17,607 bases of DNA from Pseudomonadota bacterium. Its GTDB lineage: Bacteria > Pseudomonadota > Alphaproteobacteria > Rhizobiales > Beijerinckiaceae. Of the stretch, positions 1 through 6,455 are shown one piece after another. The translations under genes and the position numbers were made by a program. The notes under the pieces are model-generated. The model was not told the DNA's origin. It saw only the letters and a program-made list of their open reading frames with translations, and made no database searches. Location: NCBI GenBank assembly GCA_023386155.1, contig JAEWKH010000034.1, positions 1 to 17,607 of the forward strand. Reading direction: 5' to 3'. How positions within the stretch are numbered: the first letter of the stretch is position 1; every line of letters begins with the position of its first letter.

Positions 1-49
1 CGGCCCGCACGATGCGCCGGCGCAGGTCCTGAGATAACGGTGTGGTCAT
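1..49 (-). mobile_element. IS630-like transposase, N-terminal fragment (runs off the window)
   Basis: Reading leftward from an ATG at 49-47, the frame gives MTTPLSQDLRRRIVRA and is still open at the window edge. The pattern of a short N-terminus followed by 'LSxDLRRRIV' is the usual beginning of the helix-turn-helix domain of IS630-family transposases and their orphan HTH relatives. Only 16 residues are visible, so neither the catalytic DDE domain nor intactness can be judged. It lies downstream of a tRNA gene on the same strand. The family call is inference from a very short match. Confidence 0.45.
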
Positions 50-165
50 GGCGAGCCTCTGTGCTCACGCCCCTGACCACTATCGAGTCAGATCTTCCGA
101 TTCCGTTCAACCCCAAACCGCTCTAGCTCTGTGTGACCCCATTTGTGACCCGAGACTGAAACGAC
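50..165. other. Flank between transposase start and tRNA terminator; possible IS end and short direct repeat
   Basis: No gene is visible here. TGTGACCC occurs twice, at 132-139 and 144-151, separated by CATT. On the minus strand the segment from about 124 inward reads TAGAGCGGTTTGGGG, which could be the terminal end of the IS-like element because IS630 elements insert at TA. The other end of the element lies outside the window, so the boundary is a guess. Confidence 0.2.
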
Positions 166-189
166 AAAAGGCGCCGTTTAGGCGCCTTT
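166..189 (-). terminator. Rho-independent terminator of the tRNA gene
   Basis: A perfect 9-bp stem AAAGGCGCC / GGCGCCTTT encloses a 5-nt loop (176-180). On the minus strand it is followed by a T run (TTTTG). It sits about 30 nt past the tRNA 3' end and is oriented to stop tRNA transcription. Confidence 0.75.
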
Positions 190-220
190 GAACTAAGATC
201 CTGATCCGTATCGGTAAATT

Positions 221-297
221 TGGTAGCGGAGGAGGGATTTGAACCCCCGACACAAGGATTATGATTCCTCTGCTCTGACCAACTGAGCTACTCCGCC
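221..297 (-). tRNA. tRNA-Met(CAU), elongator type, CCA encoded
   Basis: The minus strand folds into a full 77-nt cloverleaf. The acceptor stem GGCGGAG pairs with CTCCGCT (with a G1-U72 pair). The D arm is GCTC/GAGC, the anticodon stem GAGGA/TCCTT encloses loop ATCATAA (anticodon CAT), and the T arm carries GTTCAAAT. Discriminator A is followed by an encoded CCA. The lack of three consecutive G-C pairs in the anticodon stem argues against initiator tRNA. A lysidine-modified tRNA-Ile2(CAU) cannot be excluded by eye, but the overall sequence resembles rhizobial elongator Met tRNAs. It has a dedicated promoter and terminator. Confidence 0.88.
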
Positions 298-334
298 CCA
301 GGAAGCGGGGCGTGGCCCCGCGTCAGGCATGCGC

Positions 335-364
335 GATATAGGGAAGGTTGCCCCCCAGTGTCAA
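335..364 (-). promoter_or_regulatory. Sigma-70 promoter of the tRNA-Met gene
   Basis: On the minus strand TTGACA (364-359) is followed after 18 nt by TATATC (340-335). This is close to the housekeeping consensus and about 38 bp upstream of the tRNA 5' end. A GC-rich discriminator (GCGCG) follows the -10, as is common for stable-RNA promoters. A 7-bp hairpin GCGGGGC-GTG-GCCCCGC at 305-321 lies in the 5' leader. Confidence 0.7.
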
Positions 365-440
365 GAAAGACGCGCGTTTGAGCTGCGGATTTGTGACGAA
401 CCGCCATCGGAAGCTCTGGAAGCCGCTCCCAGCCGATCCG

Positions 441-659
441 TCAGCCCTTGGCCTTCATGCGCCACAGCTGGAAGCCGTCGGTCGTGATCGCCTGCTCGAT
501 GGCCTTGCGCGAGAACTTGTGCGGCGGGGCCTCGCGGGAGCCCAGCGTGCCGGTCAGTCCCCATGGGCCATACTTGGCCGGAAGCTTGCTCCCGACCTCA
601 TCGCCCGCAAACGCATGCAGGTCTTCCTTGGCTTGAGAGGTGAACATGAAGAGACGCAT
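441..659 (-). CDS. Small conserved hypothetical protein (72 aa)
   Basis: The protein starts MRLFMFTSQAKEDLHAFAGD and ends QLWRMKAKG, with an internal SKLPAKYGPWGLTG stretch. I recognise this pattern from small uncharacterised proteins widespread in Bradyrhizobium and relatives, but no function is known to me. It has no signal peptide and no membrane segment. Aromatic and charged residues are spread as in a small folded domain. The start at 659 has no clear Shine-Dalgarno site; the second Met (residue 5) is an alternative. It lies downstream of the pmtA-like gene on the same strand, separated by about 140 bp that contain no gene. Confidence 0.65.
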   Translation of the reverse strand: MRLFMFTSQAKEDLHAFAGDEVGSKLPAKYGPWGLTGTLGSREAPPHKFSRKAIEQAITTDGFQLWRMKAKG

Positions 660-796
660 GGGAATGGCTTTCGTGCTGAACAGATTACCGTCCCCCTTCA
701 GATAGGGCTCGAGCCCCGAAAGTCATCCGCCGGAAGCCTGTCCGGCCCCTCGCAGGCTGGCCGGAGAGGCGCCGCTCCAGGCCAGTCGATGAGCCC

Positions 797-1438
797 TCAG
801 GCCTTCTTCCTGATCCTCATCAGCTTGAAGAACCCGACCGGGAACAGGGATCGCAGCTCCACGACCTCCATGCGGCCGGTTCCGCGCGCCCAGTCCTCGA
901 CCCGGGAGGCCTTGAAGGCCGAGCTCCAGCCGATGGCCTTGGCCACCGGAGACACCAGTTCCTCCATGGCGGCGATCGCGCCCGAGGGTTGCCCCCAGTG
1001 GTTGGCCAGAACGATCTCCCCGCCGGGCTTCAGCACGCGCATGAACTCGTTGAGAGCCGTCTCGGGCTCCGGCACGAGGGTGATGATGAACTGCGCCGTG
1101 ACCGCGTCGAAGCTCTCGTCCGGAAAACCGAGCCGGGTGACGTCCATCACCTGCAGGCTCTTCACATGGCTCAGGCCCCTCTTGTCGACCTTGTCCTGGG
1201 CCCGGCGCAGCATGTCCTCGGAGAGATCGACCCCGTAGACCTCGGCATGCCTGGGGTAATAGCCGAGGGAGAGCCCCGTGCCGACACCGGCCTCGAGCAC
1301 CTTAGGCCCGCAGGCCACGGCGGCATTCACGGCCGCCCGCGCGGCCGGCTCGGTCAGCTTATCGTAGACGAGATCGTAGATCGGGGCCCAACGCGCATAG
1401 GCCTTGCGCATCAGGACGGTGGTCGCTCCATCCGTCAT
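797..1438 (-). CDS. pmtA: PmtA-type phospholipid (phosphatidylethanolamine) N-methyltransferase
   Basis: This 213-aa class I SAM-dependent methyltransferase has motif I VLEAGVGTGLSL (about residues 48-59), the acidic SAM-ribose loop GVDLSEDML (69-77) and a post-motif region FVLPIVS-like in position but reading ANHWGQPSGA. The N-terminus MRKAYARWAPIYDLVYDKLT is characteristic of the Rhodobacter/rhizobial PmtA family, which methylates phosphatidylethanolamine stepwise to phosphatidylcholine at the inner membrane. The ATG at 1438 is chosen over an upstream frame extension because AGGAA precedes it and the family start matches. It lies 22 bp downstream of mnmA and is probably co-transcribed with it. 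A ubiquinone- or demethylmenaquinone-type methyltransferase is the main alternative. Confidence 0.75.
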   Translation of the reverse strand: MTDGATTVLMRKAYARWAPIYDLVYDKLTEPAARAAVNAAVACGPKVLEAGVGTGLSLGYYPRHAEVYGVDLSEDMLRRAQDKVDKRGLSHVKSLQVMDVTRLGFPDESFDAVTAQFIITLVPEPETALNEFMRVLKPGGEIVLANHWGQPSGAIAAMEELVSPVAKAIGWSSAFKASRVEDWARGTGRMEVVELRSLFPVGFFKLMRIRKKA

Positions 1439-1460
1439 AAAGGTTCCTTCGGTCGACGCC

Positions 1461-2615
1461 TCAGGCCGCGGCGGGCGCGGCTTCGGCCATGGTACGAGCA
1501 ATCGTGCCCCCGCCAAGCACACGTGCCCGGGGAGCGTCGCTCTCATAGATGACACAAGCTTGACCGGGAGACACCCCGTCTTCCGCCGATAACAGCTCGA
1601 CCGTAGCGTCGGTTCCTGTGGATCTTAGGATGGCCGGACGCGGCTCGCGGGTGGAGCGGACGCGCACGGCCACCTCCATCCCCTTCTCGCCCAGGGCTTC
1701 CAGGGGAACGTCGCCGAGCCAGTTCACGTCGATCACGCGGATCAGGCGGGTGGCCAGGGCCTCCCGGGGGCCGACCACGACGCGGGCCTCCTTGGCCTCG
1801 AGGCGCACCACGTAGAGCGGCTCGCCCACGGAGAGCCCGAGCCCCTTCCGCTGCCCCACCGTGTAATGGATGATGCCCTCGTGGCGGCCGAGAACCCGGC
1901 CGTCCACATGGACGATCTCCCCGCCCTGCACGGCGCCGGGCTTCAGCCGCTCGATCACGTCGCTGTAGCGCCCCTGGGTGACGAAGCAGATGTCCTGGCT
2001 GTCCGCCTTCTCGGCCACGGTGAGCCCGAATTCACGGGCCAGCTCCCGGGTCTTCTCCTTGGGCAGCTCGCCCAGGGGGAAGCGCAGGAGATCCAGCTGC
2101 TCCGGGGTGGTGGCATAGAGGAAGTAGCTCTGGTCCCGGTCCGGGTCGGCCGCCCGGTGGAGCGCCCGGCGCCCGTCCGGCAGGGCGCGGCTCGCCACGT
2201 AATGGCCGGTGGCCAGGATATCGGCCCCGAGTTCCCTGGCCGTCTCCAGGAGGTCGCGGAACTTGATGGAGCGGTTGCACTCGACGCAGGGGATCGGCGT
2301 CTCGCCCGCCAGATAGCTCTGGGTGAAGCGGTCGATCACGGCCTCGCGGAAGCGGGCCTCGTAGTCGAGCACGTAATGGGGGATGCCGATGGCTTCCGCC
2401 ACCCGCCGGGCATCGTAGATGTCCTGGCCGGCGCAGCAGGCGCCTTTCCGGTGAGCGGCGGCGCCGTGGTCGTAGAGCTGGAGCGTGATCCCGATGACAT
2501 CGTAGCCCTCGCGCTTGAGCAGGGCTGCGACGACGGAGGAATCCACGCCGCCCGACATCGCGACGACGACGCGGGTCTTCGAAGGATCGGTGGGAAGGTC
2601 GAGTGAATTGAGCAT
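1461..2615 (-). CDS. mnmA: tRNA-specific 2-thiouridylase MnmA
   Basis: MnmA activates U34 of tRNA-Lys, -Glu and -Gln with ATP and replaces O2 by sulfur delivered as a persulfide. The 384-aa protein has the full family length. The PP-loop SGGVDSSV is at residues 21-28. The two catalytic cysteines appear in CVECNRSIKF (nucleophile C113) and DSQDICFV (persulfide C210). The family block GRVLGRHEGIIHYTVGQRKG is also present. The N-terminus carries about 12 residues ahead of the ATPase strand. The ATG at 2615 is preceded only by a weak GGA. The gene is followed closely by the pmtA-like gene, and a composite palindromic repeat lies 60 bp upstream. Confidence 0.95.
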   Translation of the reverse strand: MLNSLDLPTDPSKTRVVVAMSGGVDSSVVAALLKREGYDVIGITLQLYDHGAAAHRKGACCAGQDIYDARRVAEAIGIPHYVLDYEARFREAVIDRFTQSYLAGETPIPCVECNRSIKFRDLLETARELGADILATGHYVASRALPDGRRALHRAADPDRDQSYFLYATTPEQLDLLRFPLGELPKEKTRELAREFGLTVAEKADSQDICFVTQGRYSDVIERLKPGAVQGGEIVHVDGRVLGRHEGIIHYTVGQRKGLGLSVGEPLYVVRLEAKEARVVVGPREALATRLIRVIDVNWLGDVPLEALGEKGMEVAVRVRSTREPRPAILRSTGTDATVELLSAEDGVSPGQACVIYESDAPRARVLGGGTIARTMAEAAPAAA

Positions 2616-2674
2616 CTTTCCGTCCAGAGGCGCCGTTCAAGGCGGCGCACGGGAGGGGCCAAGGCCCTTCTATA

Positions 2675-2806
2675 GCGCATCGTGCGGAAAAGTGGACCCG
2701 GTTTTCACTGGCGTGGCCCTCCGGGTCCGCTTTGAACGATGCGCCAGCCAAGAGAGGAAGCATCGGATCAATCCCAAAAGTGCAAGTCCACTTTTGGGTC
2801 CGATGC
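2675..2806. repeat. Composite palindromic repeat, copy 1
   Basis: Two inverted repeats are joined by a short spacer. The first (2675-2744) has outer arms GCGCATCGT / ACGATGCGC and an inner AAAGTGGACCCGG / CCGGGTCCGCTTT pairing. The second (2760-2806) has arms GCATCGGA / TCCGATGC with CCCAAAAGTG / CACTTTTGGG inside. The spacer at 2745-2759 reads CAGCCAAGAGAGGAA. The same arrangement, inverted, recurs at 11621-11724. It fills most of the gap between mnmA and the sciP regulatory region. Confidence 0.85.
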
Positions 2807-2975
2807 TGTCACGCCACAATTCTTAAAGGGAAAGTGCGCCGCAATAAGCCAACGTTAACGTTTATGGCTAAGCTTAGGCATTCTCGTAACCGCCTGATGG
2901 GCTTAGGGAAACATTAAGCCGCGTCGCGTAGGTTCGAGCCTGTCAAAGGTCGTTGAATTTTTGTGTGAGCGTATC
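2807..2975 (+). promoter_or_regulatory. sciP upstream region, AT-rich with TTAA elements
   Basis: This stretch is visibly AT-richer than its surroundings. It contains the palindrome AACGTTAACGTT (2851-2862), a second palindrome CTAAGCTTAG (2869-2878), GCTTAGG twice (2872-2878 and 2901-2907) and TTAA at 2914-2917. The TTAA elements resemble CtrA half-sites, but I find no TTAA-N7-TTAA pair. No GANTC site is present. The promoter itself is not identified. Confidence 0.35.
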
Positions 2976-3251
2976 ATGACCGAACCCCACCGCCCAAGGG
3001 TCAAGTATGTCATTGGGCCCGACGGCAGTCCCCTGACGATTGCCGACCTTCCTCCCTCCAGCACCCGCCGATGGGTCATCCGCCGCAAAGCCGAGGTTGT
3101 CGCCGCCGTCCGCGGTGGCCTGCTCAGCCTCGAAGAGGCCTGCCAGCGCTACACGCTGACCACCGAGGAATTCCTGAGCTGGCAGATGTCCATCGACCAG
3201 CACGGCCTGGCCGGCCTGCGCACCACGCGCATCCAGCAATACCGGCAATAG
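2976..3251 (+). CDS. sciP: SciP, CtrA-inhibitory transcription factor (DUF1153)
   Basis: The 91-aa protein reads PRVKYVIGPDGSPLTIADLP, then RRWVIRRKAEVVAAVRGGLL (about 31-50), then the helix-turn-helix region SLEEACQRYTLTTEEFLSWQ (51-70), ending GLAGLRTTRIQQYRQ. This matches the SciP family nearly throughout. In Caulobacter SciP binds DNA and CtrA at CtrA-activated promoters and blocks transcription, giving G1-phase repression. The ATG at 2976 fits the family start better than an upstream TTG (2961). Its Shine-Dalgarno is weak. The gene is followed by its own terminator and then a FlbD-like gene. Residues RRKAE, which contact CtrA or DNA in the family, are intact. Confidence 0.93.
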   Translation: MTEPHRPRVKYVIGPDGSPLTIADLPPSSTRRWVIRRKAEVVAAVRGGLLSLEEACQRYTLTTEEFLSWQMSIDQHGLAGLRTTRIQQYRQ

Positions 3252-3270
3252 GACTCCACCCGATCCTCGC

Positions 3271-3305
3271 GAAAAGGCGCTGGCCGTCGTGCCGGCGCCT
3301 TTTTC
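3271..3305 (+). terminator. Rho-independent terminator after sciP
   Basis: AAAAGGCGC (3272-3280) pairs with GCGCCTTTT (3295-3303), with a 14-nt loop that can pair further internally. A T run follows. It separates sciP from the downstream FlbD-like gene, so the two are not a simple operon. Confidence 0.75.
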
Positions 3306-3324
3306 ATGCGCGAAAGCGCGGCCG

Positions 3325-3343
3325 TTAAGACCTTCCTAACCAT
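3325..3343 (+). promoter_or_regulatory. CtrA-like binding box upstream of the FlbD-like gene
   Basis: The sequence reads TTAA-GACCTTC-CTAACCAT. That is TTAA-N7-CTAAC, one mismatch from the CtrA consensus TTAA-N7-TTAAC, and it extends into the CCAT seen in rhizobial CtrA sites. It lies about 50 bp upstream of the GTG start at 3392. A GAATC (GANTC) methylation site follows at 3363-3367. Binding is inference. Confidence 0.5.
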
Positions 3344-3391
3344 AGAATGAGCATAAACTCCTGAATCACTTCCCTTAAGGCAGGCTCCATC

Positions 3392-3694
3392 GTGCTTGGC
3401 ATCCAGGATTTGTCGGAACAGCAGGGCTCACCCCGGGCGAATGCCGAGCCATGCTCCCCCGCCGAGGCGGAGCAGGCCATCGACGCCCTGCGGCGTATCC
3501 TGGTCGGACAGACGATCGCGGACGTGGAGCGTCACCTCATCCTCGAGACCCTCAGCTATTGCTTCGGCAACAGGACCCATGCCGCGCGGATCCTCGGCAT
3601 CTCGATCCGCACCCTGCGCAACAAGCTGAACGAGTACATGGAAGCGGGCATCGCCGTGCCGGAACCGGGCCAGAAGCCGGCAATCCCGGCCTGA
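3392..3694 (+). CDS. Stand-alone FlbD-type Fis-family DNA-binding protein
   Basis: The 100-aa protein contains VGQTIADVERHLILETLSYC (38-57) and the Fis-type helix-turn-helix GNRTHAARILGISIRTLRNKLNEY (59-82). This closely resembles the C-terminal domain of FlbD/NtrC-type sigma-54 activators that control flagellar genes. The receiver and AAA+ ATPase domains of FlbD are absent, and the first 25 residues are low complexity. It could therefore act as a DNA-binding repressor, architectural factor or competitor, but could not itself activate sigma-54 polymerase. The start is GTG, with AAGG about 11 nt upstream. It sits directly after sciP behind a CtrA-like box, which suggests a flagellar or cell-cycle role. 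Its 3' end converges on the methyltransferase gene with 11 bp between them. Confidence 0.85.
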   Translation: MLGIQDLSEQQGSPRANAEPCSPAEAEQAIDALRRILVGQTIADVERHLILETLSYCFGNRTHAARILGISIRTLRNKLNEYMEAGIAVPEPGQKPAIPA

Positions 3695-3705
3695 TCCCGC
3701 AACGG

Positions 3706-4533
3706 CTACAGCTTCCGCAGCCACAGGCTGGTTTCATGGGCGCCCGGGACCAGCGGCAACTCGGACAGGATGCCCCGGTCCAGGGCAGAACCGTTGTCCC
3801 TCACGACGTGATGGCTCGCGAAGACGGGCGCATAGCCGCCGCCCTGCAGGAGGGCGCCGGCCAGCAACTGCTCGTTGTACCCGCGCCAATCCCAGGCCGT
3901 CGGATAGGCATAGGGCAGCGTGATGTCGTGGACATGGACCAGCGTCCCGCCGGCAAGGCGCGGGAGCACGTCGAGGAAGAGGCGGTCCACATCGGTGCCG
4001 GGCATGGCGATGTGGCTGGAATCGATGAAAAGGATGTCCCCGGCTTCAAGGGATTCGAACAATGCCGCATCGGCCTCCCGCAGGAGGGCCTGCCGGTGCT
4101 CCACATCGAGCTTCTTCAGCGTGGCCCGGGGAGCGGGATCGATGCAGGTGATCCGGGTGGGGAGGCCCCCGTCGCGAACCGCCTGGGCCATGAAGCGGGT
4201 CGAGTGACCGGAGCCGATCTCGACGATCCGCCGTGGCTTCTCCCGGCGGACGATGGCGTAAGCCGCCGCCGCATCGAGCCGGGGAAACCAGCTCTGGTCG
4301 AAGCGCGCCGGCCCCCTGCCCCGCAGGATGGCGCGCAGATCGTCCGCATGGCTCCCGATCTCTTCCAGAACCGCGGAGAAATGCGGGCCCGCCGCCTCGA
4401 ACAAAGGGCGAAGGGCGGGATAATCCTGCGGCTCGACGCTTTCGGCATAACGATAGGGAATGAAGAAGCCGAGCCTCCTCACCCCGAGCAGGGTCGAGAG
4501 GCCGAAGCGCAGCCGTCGCCAGAAGTGCGTCAT
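3706..4533 (-). CDS. Class I SAM-dependent methyltransferase, substrate unknown
   Basis: The 275-aa protein has a positively charged, aromatic N-terminus (MTHFWRRLRFGLSTLLG) that may lie against the membrane. Motif I RIVEIGSGHSTRFM is at about 102-115, the acidic CIDPAPR at 130-136, and GDILFIDSSHIAMPGTDVD around 165-183, followed by LVHVHDITLPYAYP. This order is typical of the Methyltransf_24 group, whose members often act on sugars, lipids or small molecules. Its ATG overlaps the stop of the preceding membrane protein as ATGA (4533-4530), so translation is coupled. That ties it to an envelope-associated job, although the substrate cannot be read from the sequence. Confidence 0.75.
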   Translation of the reverse strand: MTHFWRRLRFGLSTLLGVRRLGFFIPYRYAESVEPQDYPALRPLFEAAGPHFSAVLEEIGSHADDLRAILRGRGPARFDQSWFPRLDAAAAYAIVRREKPRRIVEIGSGHSTRFMAQAVRDGGLPTRITCIDPAPRATLKKLDVEHRQALLREADAALFESLEAGDILFIDSSHIAMPGTDVDRLFLDVLPRLAGGTLVHVHDITLPYAYPTAWDWRGYNEQLLAGALLQGGGYAPVFASHHVVRDNGSALDRGILSELPLVPGAHETSLWLRKL

Positions 4534-5543
4534 TGATCCGATGAGGACAGGGGCGGCGGCGGCACCGAGCCGTCGGCCGTCGGGACACGGCCCCGCCAGG
4601 CCTGCGCCAGCCGCGCGCGCTCGAACATCAGCACGACCACGAGCGAGAGGGCGAAGGGGATCAGGAGGTAGAAGAGCCGGAAGATGATGAGCGCGGCCAG
4701 CACATCGGCCTTCGGGATGTCCGGCATCGCCGTCAGGAAGACGATCTCGAACACGCCGATCCCGCCGGGGGCGTGGCTGACGAGAGCCGCCGAGAAGGAG
4801 GCCAGGAAGACGGCGAGCACGATGATGAAGCTCGGCTCGAGATGCGCCGGGAGCACGAAATAGATGATGCCGGCCGCCCCCAGAAGCTCGAGCGGCGCTG
4901 CGATCAGCTGGCGCACCATCACGGCCGGGCGGGGATATTCCAGCTTGGCCTTGCGGATGACGAGCGGCGGGAGATGCAGGATCGACCCGGCCACATAGAG
5001 CGCGACGAAGCCGAGAAGCAGGAAGCCGACGACCCGCGCCGTCGCAGGATTGGTGAGCATCGACGGCAGGAGGTCTTCGAGGCGGTGCAGCAGGGTCGGG
5101 TCGGCCACGAGCACGATGCCGCCGAGCAGAATGGTTCCGAGCCCGAAGGTGAAGGAACACAGGGCCACCAGCACGGCGATCTGGGGGGCGCCCAGGCCTT
5201 TCGAGGTGTAGGCCCGGTAGCGCACAACGGCGCCGGAAAAGACCGAGGCGCCGATATTGTGGGACAGGGCATAGGTCGTGAACGACGTGATCGACACGAA
5301 CAGCCAGGAGATATGGTGCACGCCGAGATGCAGCAGGGCGATCCGGTCGTACCAGGCCAGGGCGGCATAGGCGACGAGGGTGGAGAGTGCCGCCAGCGCA
5401 TAGCGGTGAGCCGGAACGGCGGTTAGGCTGTCCCAGACGTCGTCGAGGGACATGCCGCGCAGCTCACGATAAAGAAGCCAGCTTGACACGACGACCGCCA
5501 GCAGCCCGATCACGGGCCAAATGAACTCACGCACATTCTTCAT
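4530..5543 (-). CDS. UPF0104 / lysylphosphatidylglycerol synthetase TM-region family membrane protein
   Basis: This 337-aa polytopic inner-membrane protein has roughly eight hydrophobic segments. They start at residues 8-25 and include VALCSFTFGLGTILLGGIVL, VVGFLLLGFVALYVAG and the C-terminal LIPFALSLVVVLMF. The block SHNIGASVFSGAVVRYRAY (about 93-111) and the later HAPGGIGVFEIVFL are hallmarks of the LPG_synthase_TM/YbhN family (flippase-like domain of MprF). The cytosolic aminoacyltransferase domain of MprF is absent. The protein may move or bind lipids, but this is inference. ATG at 5543 is used; a TTG one codon upstream sits at slightly better spacing (10 nt) from GAGGGAG. Its stop overlaps the start of the methyltransferase. 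Confidence 0.8.
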   Translation of the reverse strand: MKNVREFIWPVIGLLAVVVSSWLLYRELRGMSLDDVWDSLTAVPAHRYALAALSTLVAYAALAWYDRIALLHLGVHHISWLFVSITSFTTYALSHNIGASVFSGAVVRYRAYTSKGLGAPQIAVLVALCSFTFGLGTILLGGIVLVADPTLLHRLEDLLPSMLTNPATARVVGFLLLGFVALYVAGSILHLPPLVIRKAKLEYPRPAVMVRQLIAAPLELLGAAGIIYFVLPAHLEPSFIIVLAVFLASFSAALVSHAPGGIGVFEIVFLTAMPDIPKADVLAALIIFRLFYLLIPFALSLVVVLMFERARLAQAWRGRVPTADGSVPPPPLSSSDQ

Positions 5544-5581
5544 CAAGCCGGCAGAACTCCCTCGTTGGTTTCTTCTGTGCC

Positions 5582-5617
5582 CACAATCCCTTTGTTCCGC
5601 AAGGGGATTGTGCCTTT
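5582..5617 (+). terminator. Orphan terminator-like hairpin upstream of the UPF0104 gene
   Basis: CACAATCCC (5582-5590) pairs with GGGATTGTG (5604-5612), with a 13-nt loop, followed by CCTTTTT on the plus strand. It looks like a plus-strand terminator but no plus-strand gene precedes it. On the minus strand it would fall in the leader of the UPF0104 gene. The rest of 5544-5775 shows no gene. Confidence 0.4.
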
Positions 5618-5775
5618 TTGCGGCACGACATTAGGCTCACGGCCAGCGCCGGAGCGGAAGGGGAGGATCAGAAATTTCCCTGGAGGAGTCCGTCGCAGGA
5701 CGAGTGACGCCGGGAGGCAATGCCCCTATCAAGCGACATTCCCTTAACCTTCACTGCTTCCAGGAGGCACGGCAC

Positions 5776-6399
5776 ATGGCGACGGAACCCGCAGCGGCGC
5801 TCAACCTCGACGGCTATACGGATCTCCCGCCGGGCAAGATCGCGACGGTCGTCACCTATCTGGAGATGCGCGGCCGCCCTGCCCCCTCGCCTTTCCGGAA
5901 GCCGGACGGTTGGGGCCTTCAGCGCATCGACCAGGATCACGGCCGCTACCGGACGCTGTTCAGGACGGTCGGGGAGCCGTGGCTCTGGTTCAGCCGGGCG
6001 GTGATGTCCGATGACGATCTGGCGAGGATCCTCGACGATCCCGCGGTCGAAGCCTATGCCCTGCACGACGGCGCCCACGATATCGGCCTGCTCGAACTCG
6101 ATTTCCGCACGGAGGGTGAAGTCGAGCTGGCCTTTCTCGGACTCGTTCCCGAGACGATCGGCCGGGGGGCGGGACGCTTCCTCATGAACGAAGCGATCTC
6201 CCGCGCCTTCGCCAGGCCCATCGAGCGCTTCTTCGTCCATACCTGCACGCTCGATTCCCCGAGCGCTCTCACCTTCTATATGCGCTCGGGCTTCACGCCC
6301 TATCGTCGGGCCATCGAGGTCGCCGACGATCCCCGCCTCCTCGGCTTCCTTCCGAGGGAGGCCGCGCCTCATATCCCTGTCCTGGAAGCCCTGAAATAG
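5776..6399 (+). CDS. GNAT-family N-acetyltransferase
   Basis: The 207-aa protein carries the GNAT core: a beta strand IGLLELDFRTEGEVELAFLGL, the acetyl-CoA pyrophosphate loop VPETIGRGAGRFLMNEAI (matching Q/RxxGxG/A as GRGAGR) and the C-terminal strand FFVHTCTLDSPSALTFYMRSGF, which is the usual 'A..fYer.GF' motif. The first 85 residues are a family-specific extension with PWLWFSRAVMSDDDL. The substrate is unknown; it may be an amine or a protein N-terminus. ATG at 5776 is preceded by AGGAGG at 8-nt spacing, and the reading frame upstream of it is not needed. It is monocistronic and ends at a strong bidirectional hairpin shared with convergent fliJ. Confidence 0.85.
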   Translation: MATEPAAALNLDGYTDLPPGKIATVVTYLEMRGRPAPSPFRKPDGWGLQRIDQDHGRYRTLFRTVGEPWLWFSRAVMSDDDLARILDDPAVEAYALHDGAHDIGLLELDFRTEGEVELAFLGLVPETIGRGAGRFLMNEAISRAFARPIERFFVHTCTLDSPSALTFYMRSGFTPYRRAIEVADDPRLLGFLPREAAPHIPVLEALK

Positions 6400-6432
6400 G
6401 AAAGGGCGCGTCCCGTTCGAACGCGCCCTTTC
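6400..6432. terminator. Bidirectional terminator between the GNAT gene and fliJ
   Basis: A perfect 12-bp inverted repeat, GAAAGGGCGCGT / ACGCGCCCTTTC, surrounds a 9-nt loop. It starts right after the GNAT stop codon and lies 23 bp before the fliJ stop on the other strand. A-rich and T-rich arm ends serve both directions. Confidence 0.8.
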
Positions 6433-6455
6433 AGGAAACTCTGCTGAGCGGACGA

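Noticed and set aside
221..297. Initiator tRNA or tRNA-Ile2 for the CAU tRNA
   Set aside because: The anticodon stem lacks the three G-C pairs of initiators and the first acceptor pair is G-U; Ile2 is not excluded strictly, but elongator Met fits better.
3451..4536. A 361-codon plus-strand frame opposite the methyltransferase
   Set aside because: Antisense to a gene with complete SAM-binding motifs; the composition is shadow-like.
5668..6372. A 234-codon minus-strand frame opposite the GNAT gene
   Set aside because: The plus strand has a complete acetyl-CoA loop and a strong ribosome site; the antisense frame is a shadow.
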